A DNA stretch of 62,960 nucleotides from positions 1 through 62,960 of the forward strand of contig JAQUVM010000004.1 in NCBI GenBank assembly GCA_028693355.1, given 5' to 3'. The notes below the pieces were generated by a model. That model worked only from the letters and a program-made list of their open reading frames with translations. It made no database searches and was not told where the DNA came from. Origin of the DNA: Burkholderiales bacterium. Its GTDB lineage: Bacteria; Pseudomonadota; Gammaproteobacteria; Burkholderiales; UBA11063. The position numbers and the translations under genes are program-made. Positions 53,863-62,881 of the stretch are shown here, piece by piece; within the stretch, counting starts at the first letter, position 1, and each line of letters opens with the position of its first letter.

Positions 53863-55082
53863 TGAATGTATTATTTATATTTTCTCGCCATTCGCAAGAT
53901 CCTAGGGATTCAACATTAACTAAAGACTTATCAGAAGAATTTGTTAAGAATGGTGTAAATGTTTATGTTATGACAATGTCTGAGAGTAGAGATAATAAAC
54001 ATACGAATATGGCGATGGAAAGTGGTTGTAATGTCCTTCGTGTTAAAACTGGGAATTATTTTAACTGTAAAACTAAAATTGAAAAAGTAAAAACCATATT
54101 AACATTGCCAGAAAAATTTGTTAATGCAGCCAAAAAATATTTAAAAGATGTTAAGATTGATTTGATTGTAACTCATACGCCTTTTGTCTCTAATAAAAGA
54201 ATAATTAGACCATTAAAGGATTTTTTTCAATGTAAAGCTCATTTAATTTTATGGGATATCTTTCCAAAAAATGCTTTTGATCTGGGAATCATACAAAATA
54301 AATATATTTTTAAAGTTTTTCAAAATTTAGAAATAAAAATGTATAAATCATTTGATCACATTTGGTGCATGTCAAATGGTAATGTAGATTATATGAGAAA
54401 TAATTTTCCCGAGTTAAGCAGCGTGGGAATTGAACTATTATACAATAGCTCAAAAATAAAACCCTTACCAATTATTAGTAAAAGTCAAATTCGTCAAAAG
54501 TTTGGTTATTCTGATTCAGATATTATTGCAATTTTTGGTGGTAATATGGGAGTTCCACAAGCTTTAGAATGTATTATTTATTTGGCAGATAGAGCTATAC
54601 AAAATAATTTTGTAAATGCTAAGTTTCTCTTCGTTGGTAAAGGAACTCAGACTGATTATTTAAAAGACTTAGCAAATGATATGAAATTATCTAATGTGAA
54701 ATTTATTGAACAGTTACCTAGAGATGATTATGAAAATATTACATTTATGGCAGACATAGGAATTGTTAGTTTAGATAAAAGATTCACGGTGCCTAATTTT
54801 CCATCAAAAACTACAGATTACTTTAAATTAAGTTTACCAATTTTAGCAAGTTTAGATAATTGTGCTATGAATGATTATGGTGATTTTTTGTTAAATACTG
54901 TGAAAGCTGGTAGATGTTCATTATCAGGTGATATTGATGATTTATTTGAACAGTACCAGATATTGTATTTAGATGCTAAATTGCGTGAAGAGCTTGGTTA
55001 TAATGGGCGCAAGTTTTATGAAAAAGAACTAGGTGTAGATATTGCTTATAAAAAGATAGTGAATTGTTATAACGAACACTAA
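53862..55082 (+). CDS. WbuB-like glycosyltransferase (candidate L-FucNAc transferase)
   Basis: VLRVKTGNYFN, LILWDIFPKNAFDLGI, IAIFGGNMGVPQALECIIYLA, FPSKTTDYFKLSLPILAS; starts in the TGATG overlap with the preceding gene. Confidence 0.85.
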   Translation: MNVLFIFSRHSQDPRDSTLTKDLSEEFVKNGVNVYVMTMSESRDNKHTNMAMESGCNVLRVKTGNYFNCKTKIEKVKTILTLPEKFVNAAKKYLKDVKIDLIVTHTPFVSNKRIIRPLKDFFQCKAHLILWDIFPKNAFDLGIIQNKYIFKVFQNLEIKMYKSFDHIWCMSNGNVDYMRNNFPELSSVGIELLYNSSKIKPLPIISKSQIRQKFGYSDSDIIAIFGGNMGVPQALECIIYLADRAIQNNFVNAKFLFVGKGTQTDYLKDLANDMKLSNVKFIEQLPRDDYENITFMADIGIVSLDKRFTVPNFPSKTTDYFKLSLPILASLDNCAMNDYGDFLLNTVKAGRCSLSGDIDDLFEQYQILYLDAKLREELGYNGRKFYEKELGVDIAYKKIVNCYNEH

Positions 55083-55196
55083 TTATTGTTTCTTATTCTC
55101 CTGACATTATTCAAATTAATGTATTTAGTGACGTATTTTGTAGTATAATTACGCACTCGATTCTCGTCTATTGTTTAAAACTTCTAATTTATATAA

Positions 55197-56621
55197 ATGA
55201 AAAAAATGAAAAAAATATTATTGTATTGTTTGTTGGATATTGTTTTACTTGGTTGTAACAATGGCCTTAATAATACTGCATCTCAAGTAAATTCTATCAG
55301 TAAATCTTTGATAATAGAATCAGGCGTATTTCATAATATGGGGCCATTCTCTGATTTTAATAGTATTACATATGGTAATGGACTATTTGTAGCAGTTGGT
55401 AATAATGGATCTATCGCAATTAGTAAAGATAATGGACTTAATTGGAAATATGTTGATTCATTTGCCTCTGTAAATCTTAATTCTATTACGTATGATTCTC
55501 TTAATAGTATTTTTTATGCGGTTGGAGATGTTGGTACACTACTGTCATCACATGATGGTATTAATTGGAGTATTAATGCGCCTTTAAATCCAGTGATTAA
55601 TTTATTCACGGTGTCATCGATTAATGGAAATTTAATTATTGGTGGTGAACGCGGGTTAATTTTTGAAATACAGTATCCAAGAGGTAGTATAGTTTTACGT
55701 GGTGGACTTACTCAAGCTAATATTTTATCAAGTGGCTACGATCCATTACGCGGTATGATGTATGTTGGTACTAGCCTTGGCGCTATTGAATATAAGTCAT
55801 ACAAATATTGGAATGAGGCACAGTGGTCAAATCCAAAACAATTGAGTGGATATAAGAGTATAACAAGCCTTTCTTATGATGAGGCAGACGCTTTAATGTT
55901 AGCATCAGATATTGGTGGTAATATTTATCTAGGACAAGATGGTGATTGGACATCTCCAATTAATGTTGGTTATGGTGGCTTGACAAAAATACTATATGAT
56001 TCTTTATCTGATAAGTTTCTTGCTTTTGGTGAAAGCGATTCTTTTGCTTATAGTGGAAATTTTAATTATTGGGAATCTAAAAAGCTAAGCCATAAAAATT
56101 ATAAAGATATGGCTTGTCATAATGCATACTGCGTCTTAGTGGGTATAGATGGACATATTGTACATTCTTTTGAACGAGATAATATAATGGTTCCTATTTT
56201 TCATGAACCTGTTGCGATAAATTATCATTACGAGGCAGTTTTGACTGAGCCAGATGATGCAACTAAGCAGCAATATGGCCGCGATTCTATGCTTGATATT
56301 AAAGTAGGATCTTATGGTCTTAAAGGATTTCATCTAACAAATGTGAGTAATGATCATAAACCGCTATATATTAATGCAGCTTTGGATACTAATATAAGCG
56401 ATGTTGTAATTGATTATGGCAGATCATCTTGTTTCATGGGGAATGCTAAACTACATAAGCAACTAAATTATGGAGAAAGTTGTTCTTTAGTTTATCGTTA
56501 CAATCCAGTAAAAATGTTAAATATGAGTAGCTTTTTGGCTGGAGTTAATTTATATAGAGAAGATAAAGAAGCTATTCAGAGCTCCTTAGTTAAAGTATTT
56601 TATTCGTCAAATAATAATTAA
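55197..56621 (+). CDS. Lipoprotein A: N-terminal YCF48/Asp-box-like propeller plus C-terminal ASH-like domain
   Basis: Lipobox LLGC; repeated NSITYGNGLFVAVGNNGSIAISKDNGLNW / DVGTLLSSHDGINW units; C-terminal YGLKGFHLTNVSNDHKPLYI...LNYGESCSLVYRYNP. Confidence 0.75.
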   Translation: MKKMKKILLYCLLDIVLLGCNNGLNNTASQVNSISKSLIIESGVFHNMGPFSDFNSITYGNGLFVAVGNNGSIAISKDNGLNWKYVDSFASVNLNSITYDSLNSIFYAVGDVGTLLSSHDGINWSINAPLNPVINLFTVSSINGNLIIGGERGLIFEIQYPRGSIVLRGGLTQANILSSGYDPLRGMMYVGTSLGAIEYKSYKYWNEAQWSNPKQLSGYKSITSLSYDEADALMLASDIGGNIYLGQDGDWTSPINVGYGGLTKILYDSLSDKFLAFGESDSFAYSGNFNYWESKKLSHKNYKDMACHNAYCVLVGIDGHIVHSFERDNIMVPIFHEPVAINYHYEAVLTEPDDATKQQYGRDSMLDIKVGSYGLKGFHLTNVSNDHKPLYINAALDTNISDVVIDYGRSSCFMGNAKLHKQLNYGESCSLVYRYNPVKMLNMSSFLAGVNLYREDKEAIQSSLVKVFYSSNNN

Positions 56622-56640
56622 TAAATAGGTATTTAAATAT

Positions 56641-58344
56641 ATGAAATATGGTATATTGTTAAGTGTGATTATGTCTGTAGCCTTGATTGGTTGTCAAGAT
56701 AATGGTGTTGGTAGTTCATTAAATAGTTTACAAAGTTTAGAGCTTGAAACATCTGTATCAAAATCTATGACAAAGTCTTTATTGTCTAATTCAAATGAAA
56801 ATATTCTTCATGGTTTGAATGATGTAACTACAAATGGTAGTTTATATGTTGCTGTTGGTAATGATGGTATTATTATATATTCGAATGATGGTATGTCTTG
56901 GGATAGCATTGTTGGAATTACAGCTGTGAATTTGCATGCAATTACATATAATCAGAATAATAAATTATTTTATGCTGTTGGTGATGGCGGTTTAGTTATT
57001 TCATCTGCAGATGCTGTAAATTGGAATATTTATAAACGTTTAAATCCTGCACAAAATTTATTATCTATTTACACAAAAAATGGTGATGAGTTTATAGGTG
57101 CTGAATCAGGGTATGTGTTTGAAGTTGATACATCTTCACCACGAAGTACAGTTACAGTAAGACAAGTTTCTGATGATGGTGATGTGAATACTATAGCTGC
57201 TAATAATGATTTAATGGTATTAGGCACATCTAAAGGTGGTATTTACTTTAAACAATATGAAGGATATGATTGGCAGAACGTGTCAACACATAATTCATTA
57301 AATTATAGTGATATGTATTTTGATAAAATTGATGGGGATTTTATTGCGACAAGCTTAAATGGCTATGTAATGCGCTCTAAAAATGGGATGCATTGGTCAT
57401 TGCCTGTTCAAGCTGTTGCAAATACAGATAAAGGGTTTAAAATAAAATCTATCTCTGTTGAACCAAATACATATAAATACTTGCTTGGTGGTGGTGATCA
57501 AAACGATACATTTATTAGTTCTAGTGATGATTTTAATAGATGGAATACTGTATCATATGGTAATTTAGGTTCTATTAATAAGGTAAAATGTTTTGCTACA
57601 CAAGGTTGGTGTTTAGCTATTGGTGAAAATAGTACCATGTTGCGTAGTAGTTATGATGAGCTTTCACAAAGCATTAAGTGGGATAAAATTCATTATAATA
57701 ATTCCATTATAAGTGCAGAAATAAATATTAAATCTACAGCTCAAAAAAAAGATTATATTGCTTATAGCATAATAGCTTCAAATAGTTCAAATGAATCTTT
57801 TGATTATACATCTTTTGTGGATGTGACATCATCTAATCCAAGTATTGCAGAAATTAATTCCATTGGTAAAATCTATGCTAAAAATAACGGAAGTACGCTA
57901 TTAACTTTTAAATTACCAAATGGTTTAAAATTTGAAAAAAATTTAACTGTTATTGATAAAGCAGTTACCATTGCTGATCCAAAACCTGGAACATATAAAT
58001 ATGACCGTGATGCTTTAACAGGTATCCCTGTTGGAACTATGGGTTTAAAGACCTATGTATTAACTAATATGATGGATTTTAACCTTACGGTACGCTCTGT
58101 TATTATACCTGCTAATGATTTCATCACACTTGACTTATCAAAAACAACTTGTTATAAAAATAGTGATATATTGCAACCTATAAATTTGCAGCCAGGTGCT
58201 AGTTGTACGATTGTTTATAAATATTTACCTAAAATATATGAAACATACAATACTTTTAATAGTTATGTAATTTTTAATGATGATGTGAATAAAGAGTATA
58301 TAAGTGCTAGTGCTATAGTTCCATATTCTGGTTGGATATTGTAG
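56641..58344 (+). CDS. Lipoprotein B: paralogous propeller plus one BIG2-like unit plus ASH-like domain
   Basis: Lipobox LIGC; LYVAVGNDGIIIYSNDGMSW / YAVGDGGLVISSADAVNW; FVDVTSSNPSIAEINSIGKIYAKNNGSTLLTF; MGLKTYVLTNMMDFNLTVRSV...LQPGASCTIVYKYLP. Confidence 0.75.
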   Translation: MKYGILLSVIMSVALIGCQDNGVGSSLNSLQSLELETSVSKSMTKSLLSNSNENILHGLNDVTTNGSLYVAVGNDGIIIYSNDGMSWDSIVGITAVNLHAITYNQNNKLFYAVGDGGLVISSADAVNWNIYKRLNPAQNLLSIYTKNGDEFIGAESGYVFEVDTSSPRSTVTVRQVSDDGDVNTIAANNDLMVLGTSKGGIYFKQYEGYDWQNVSTHNSLNYSDMYFDKIDGDFIATSLNGYVMRSKNGMHWSLPVQAVANTDKGFKIKSISVEPNTYKYLLGGGDQNDTFISSSDDFNRWNTVSYGNLGSINKVKCFATQGWCLAIGENSTMLRSSYDELSQSIKWDKIHYNNSIISAEINIKSTAQKKDYIAYSIIASNSSNESFDYTSFVDVTSSNPSIAEINSIGKIYAKNNGSTLLTFKLPNGLKFEKNLTVIDKAVTIADPKPGTYKYDRDALTGIPVGTMGLKTYVLTNMMDFNLTVRSVIIPANDFITLDLSKTTCYKNSDILQPINLQPGASCTIVYKYLPKIYETYNTFNSYVIFNDDVNKEYISASAIVPYSGWIL

Positions 58345-58385
58345 TTAATTGGTAGTTTGTTTTAAATAGTAAGTTTAGGTGTGAA

Positions 58386-61300
58386 ATGAATAAGGTTTTG
58401 AAAAGTTTATATATTTTAGTTAGTATTTTATTATTATCTTGCTCAGGAGGTGAGTCGAATAACACTAATTCAAATACTCAAGAGTTAACAGTTAAAGAAT
58501 TAAGAAGTTCACATGGTAACTTATTAAAGAGTATTAATTTTTCGGTGTGGAACCATTATTTATCACAATTCAATGACGTTGCATATGGTAATGGAACTTA
58601 TATTGTAGTGGGTAATGGTGGTGCTATTTACAGATCACTAGATGGAAAATCTTGGCAGTCTATTAGTGGAATAGCTTCAGCTAATCTAAATGCAATTACA
58701 TATAATAAAGAAAAAAAATTATTTTATATAGTTGGCGATAATGGGTTTTTAGCATCTTCAGCAAATGGTATTGATTGGAGTATTCATAATCAATTAAATC
58801 CTCCAGTTAATTTAACTTCGATTACTACAGTTAGGCTTGGTGATGTTGTTATAGGTGGAGAAGAAGGTAATTTGTTTGAACTTCAGTTATCTAAAGCTGG
58901 TCGTCAGCTAATTGTTCGTAGAGAAACTGGCGATAGTGGTTATGTAACAGCAATAGCATTTGATAACGAAGATACAATGATTGCTAGTACATCAAAAGGT
59001 AATTTATATCATAAATCTTATGGGCAATTTTCAATTGCTAATTGGTTAATTACTCAAAATGGTACATTAAGTACTGGTATTTCTGATGTGCAGCATGAGC
59101 GTACTGATGATTGGTTTATTGCTACTACTGTAGATGGTAATGTGATTCAAGCTCAATTAGCCATAGATAGCAAAAAAGGTGCTTATGTTAATTGGTCAAA
59201 GCCTGTAAATGTAGGATTACCCACAAAAGAGGACTTTGCTTTAGGTGCTAGTGCAACTTCTATAGCTTTGGATCCAAGTAACGATGATTTTATTGTTGTT
59301 GGTGGTCACCTGAATAATTTTGCTCGTTATAGTAGTGATTTTAATTATTGGGATAATTTAGGTGGTTTTAATGATTTGTCAGGTTTTCCGAGCACTCCAA
59401 AATTACATAAGATTAAGTGTTTTGAAAATAATACTTGTGTGGCGGTAGGTGATCTATGGACTATTGTTTCAGGTTCTGGAAAATCTTGGTCGGCAACTAT
59501 GCAACCAAAAATTACTTCAACATATATATATACAGATAATAGTGATTTTATCGTTGGCGAAAGCGCTAATTTATTATTATTTGCTAATTTTGATAGTAAT
59601 GCACCTGTTGGAAATATCAAATCTTCTCTTGTAAAGTGGTCTTCTACGGATGAGCACATTGCATCGATTAAAGATGGGGTATTGATTCCACATAAAAGTG
59701 GTAATGTTACTATTTATGCGGATTTTCACAACCACACAGCTAAGTATGACATACATGTTTCTGATTTTTATATAAAGAGTATTGAACCAAAATTAGTTGA
59801 TTATAGATTAAATGTTAATTTAGCAAGAAATATTCAAATAGAAGCTGTTGCTAAATTAAGTAATGGTGAGTCTATGATTTTAGATAATGGTTCTTTGATT
59901 TGTAATTCCTCAGATGAAAACTTATTATTACAAAGTTCGGCGCACAATTGTCGTTTTAATGTGAAAAATATAGATGATTTAGGTAAGGTAAATATTACAA
60001 TTAAGCATAAAAATCTTACAACAATTGCGCATGTGACAATTACGAATGAAAATGTATCTAAAGTTACTATTCATGCAGATACTAGTAATTTATTGCCTAA
60101 TTCACCATTTAGAGAGTTTGAGGTTTTAGCAAGTTCTGGTGATGATCAGTTTGATGTTACTGATCATGCAGATATTTCGGTAATTGATCCATCAATTATA
60201 TCGGTATATGCTAATAAAATCTATGCTCATAAGCCAGGCAAGACTCAGATGATAGTAAAAGTTGGTGATATCACTCAAAGTAAAGAAATATTAGTTGATG
60301 ATTTGTCTATGGATACTCCAGATACTATGTCAAAAGGTACTCTGTTTACAACAACTGTAAAAATTATTAATGAAAGTGGACTTACTTATGATATTACAGA
60401 TAAAGCTACCTTATCAAGTAGTGATAGTTCTATTATAGAGCTTAAGAGCCATAACATACTCGTAGCACACAGCATAGGAGATGTTACTATTACTGCGTCC
60501 TTGGTAGATGGGAGTAAAGTTTCTAAAAATATAACAGTCGATGCTCCTCTTTTGCAATCATTAAAAATAAAAAATATTCCAACTGCATTTCGTGTAGGTG
60601 ATTCACAAGAGTTACAACTATTTGGTCATTATTCAGATAATTCAGAATTAGCAATTTCGGAAAGTATTGCATGGACTCAATCGCCATCTAGTATAGTGTC
60701 ATTTAATAATAATACTATTAAGGGATTGCAAGAAGGAGTTGCAACTATTACGGCAAGTTATAAAGGATTACATGTTACACAATCATTTAACGTTAATAAC
60801 GCTTCATTAACACATATTGCTTTTGCAAAGCCATCTATAAGTTTGGTGGGCTTAATTGGGGATTACTATACTCCAGAGCTTAAAGCATTTTACTCAGATC
60901 ATTCTGAGCAAGTTTTAGATAGTAGTAAATTAAATTGTGTGAGTTCTAATTCAAGTATAGCCAAAGTAACAAATGGTTGTACCATTTACGCTGGTGACCC
61001 AGGTCATGCGACAATATCTTTAGTATATAAAGATAAAGATTTAGTGCCTCATTCCGCTTCATTTTCTGTTGATGTAGGCAGTAATAAAATTACTAGCATT
61101 GAACTAAACTTTGATAAAAATAATTTTATAGTTGGTCAAACTCGTCCATTTACTTTAACTGCAATTGTTGCTGGTAAAAGTTATGATGTTACCAATGTAT
61201 TAAATGTGAATGCAATGAGTTCAACTATTTTAAAAGTAGATAATAATAAAAAAACCATAACTGCCAATAGCCATGGTTTAAGTTATGTAAACGTTATTTA

Positions 61301-62132
61301 TGATGGAAAAGATTTTGTTAATGATGCTGTTCAAGTTGTACAAGATAGCTTGAAGACATTGCAGATTTCATTGCCTAGTGCGTCCAATATAAATAATCTT
61401 ATGCCTCATCAAACATATGATGTTGCTATATCTTGCTCAACTTCAATGGGTAAACATCTATCTGGTAAAGAATGTGGTGTCGATTTAACTCTTAGTAATG
61501 GTACTGGTGTTGCTTCATTATCGGGAAATAATGATACTGGTTATAAACTAACAGCGTTAAAAGCATCATTAAATGGATCTTCTTTTGAGAAAGGTACAAT
61601 TTTTATATCTTATAATATGAATACGTCAAAATTAAGATGGAATCTTGGAGTTGCGCCAATTTATAATTCAACTTATGAGTTATCTGGCACTTATAGCAGT
61701 ACTTTCAACAGGTTTGTTGTGAGTGATGAACATGCTTCAAGTAATAGTTTTTATTTAATAAAAGATTTGTCTTCATATACTACAGAGATGAAAAAAAGAC
61801 TTCATGATGAGGGGCGTTATTTAAATATTTCAGCAGATAAATATGAAGAAAATAGTCATGGTATACATTGGATAACTTATTCTTCAAGCGACAATACTAA
61901 TCTAGCAGTCCCAGTTTCTTATAAAATACGTGCTGATGGTATGAATATTTCTTGTAATAAATCTTATATTTGGAAGAATCGTAATAACCATTTTACGGTT
62001 GCACCAGTTAATGATCACAATGATATGGAGAGAGTAGTTATTTGTGATAATGTGAAGCCTTGGCATATTGATAAGGCTGTATGGCATAACAATGATTCTA
62101 TTCGGGTTTTTTATAAACAAGGTAGTTATTGA
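58386..62132 (+). CDS. Lipoprotein C (1248 aa): paralogous propeller plus multiple BIG2-like Ig units plus unassigned C-terminus
   Basis: Lipobox LLSC; YIVVGNGGAIYRSLDGKSW / YIVGDNGFLASSANGIDW; repeated pattern such as AISESIAWTQSPSSIVSFNNNTIKGLQEGVATITASY. Confidence 0.75.
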   Translation: MNKVLKSLYILVSILLLSCSGGESNNTNSNTQELTVKELRSSHGNLLKSINFSVWNHYLSQFNDVAYGNGTYIVVGNGGAIYRSLDGKSWQSISGIASANLNAITYNKEKKLFYIVGDNGFLASSANGIDWSIHNQLNPPVNLTSITTVRLGDVVIGGEEGNLFELQLSKAGRQLIVRRETGDSGYVTAIAFDNEDTMIASTSKGNLYHKSYGQFSIANWLITQNGTLSTGISDVQHERTDDWFIATTVDGNVIQAQLAIDSKKGAYVNWSKPVNVGLPTKEDFALGASATSIALDPSNDDFIVVGGHLNNFARYSSDFNYWDNLGGFNDLSGFPSTPKLHKIKCFENNTCVAVGDLWTIVSGSGKSWSATMQPKITSTYIYTDNSDFIVGESANLLLFANFDSNAPVGNIKSSLVKWSSTDEHIASIKDGVLIPHKSGNVTIYADFHNHTAKYDIHVSDFYIKSIEPKLVDYRLNVNLARNIQIEAVAKLSNGESMILDNGSLICNSSDENLLLQSSAHNCRFNVKNIDDLGKVNITIKHKNLTTIAHVTITNENVSKVTIHADTSNLLPNSPFREFEVLASSGDDQFDVTDHADISVIDPSIISVYANKIYAHKPGKTQMIVKVGDITQSKEILVDDLSMDTPDTMSKGTLFTTTVKIINESGLTYDITDKATLSSSDSSIIELKSHNILVAHSIGDVTITASLVDGSKVSKNITVDAPLLQSLKIKNIPTAFRVGDSQELQLFGHYSDNSELAISESIAWTQSPSSIVSFNNNTIKGLQEGVATITASYKGLHVTQSFNVNNASLTHIAFAKPSISLVGLIGDYYTPELKAFYSDHSEQVLDSSKLNCVSSNSSIAKVTNGCTIYAGDPGHATISLVYKDKDLVPHSASFSVDVGSNKITSIELNFDKNNFIVGQTRPFTLTAIVAGKSYDVTNVLNVNAMSSTILKVDNNKKTITANSHGLSYVNVIYDGKDFVNDAVQVVQDSLKTLQISLPSASNINNLMPHQTYDVAISCSTSMGKHLSGKECGVDLTLSNGTGVASLSGNNDTGYKLTALKASLNGSSFEKGTIFISYNMNTSKLRWNLGVAPIYNSTYELSGTYSSTFNRFVVSDEHASSNSFYLIKDLSSYTTEMKKRLHDEGRYLNISADKYEENSHGIHWITYSSSDNTNLAVPVSYKIRADGMNISCNKSYIWKNRNNHFTVAPVNDHNDMERVVICDNVKPWHIDKAVWHNNDSIRVFYKQGSY

Positions 62133-62142
62133 TTTATAGATG

Positions 62143-62178
62143 TTGTCCTAAATTTTGTGTAAACTTAATTTAGGACAA
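62143..62178. repeat. Perfect 12-bp inverted repeat with 12-nt loop
   Basis: ttgtcctaaatt-ttgtgtaaactt-aatttaggacaa between convergent genes. Confidence 0.85.
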
Positions 62179-62220
62179 TGTTGTTATTAAAGCATAAAAA
62201 TTGTTAGAGAGATTTGAGCT

Positions 62221-62661
62221 TTAATTAACGCTATTTTTTATTTGCTTAATATTGGTTTCAATAGTATCTAGTTCATCTTGTGTTAATTTATCAGTAGCTT
62301 CTGGGAAAATCTCTTTTTCTTCTTCTTTTATGTGATGAAGAAGGATTTCTTGAAGGACTGTTAACTTTGCTTTCCAGATTTCATTTTCAGGATCTACTTT
62401 TTCTAACTCATCTAAAATTCCATCAACTACATGGTGTTCCTCATAAGCTTCTAAAGTAACATCTTTCAGATCTTTTTTCTTTTTTAAAATAGGGTAAACT
62501 ACATCCTCTTCAATTTGTTCATGAAGCTGTAATTCTTTTTTTAAATTTCCTAATATGTCAAGCTTTTGTTCTGTAGATTTAATCTTAGACGACATAAGAT
62601 CTTCAATCATTCCTTTAACCTTATCATGATCTTTTACGAGAGGTTGAAATGCTTTATTCAT
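62221..62661 (-). CDS. Hemerythrin HHE domain protein
   Basis: MNKAFQPLVKDHDKVKGMIEDL, LHEQIEEDVVYPIL, YEEHHVVDGILDEL, LLHHIKEEEKEIFP; RBS AAGGAG; ORF start trimmed to 62661. Confidence 0.85.
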   Translation of the reverse strand: MNKAFQPLVKDHDKVKGMIEDLMSSKIKSTEQKLDILGNLKKELQLHEQIEEDVVYPILKKKKDLKDVTLEAYEEHHVVDGILDELEKVDPENEIWKAKLTVLQEILLHHIKEEEKEIFPEATDKLTQDELDTIETNIKQIKNSVN

Positions 62662-62695
62662 AGTAAAACTCCTTATAGTGTTAACGAAGTTAATA

Positions 62696-62728
62696 AAAAG
62701 ATAGGAAGCATAGCTTCCCATCTTTGTT
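62696..62728 (-). terminator. Hairpin with T tract on the minus strand (terminator or attenuator) between the small ORF and the hemerythrin gene
   Basis: Minus strand AAAGATGGGAAGC-TAT-GCTTCCTATCTTTTT. Confidence 0.7.
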
Positions 62729-62731
62729 AAA

Positions 62732-62881
62732 TTATTTATTAGTTTGCTTTAAATTATTAGCATCATGATTTTTAACATCAGAGGTATCTGGTTTACCCTT
62801 TGATGTTTGGTTTTTATCATCGTTAGCATTATTTTTAGAATTTGAATGTTCTGTTTTATTAGTTTGCTTATTAGTTGTCAT
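62732..62881 (-). CDS. Small Asn/Lys-rich hydrophilic protein (49 aa), hypothetical
   Basis: Manual translation MTTNKQTNKTEHSNSKNNANDDKNQTSKGKPDTSDVKNHDANNLKQTNK; RBS GGAG upstream of ATG; absent from supplied ORF track. Confidence 0.6.
   Translation of the reverse strand: MTTNKQTNKTEHSNSKNNANDDKNQTSKGKPDTSDVKNHDANNLKQTNK

Noticed and set aside
58386-62132. Lipoprotein C as an RTX or hemolysin-type adhesin
   Set aside because: No nonapeptide RTX repeats; the repeats read as BIG2/Ig-like and the N-terminus has a lipobox.
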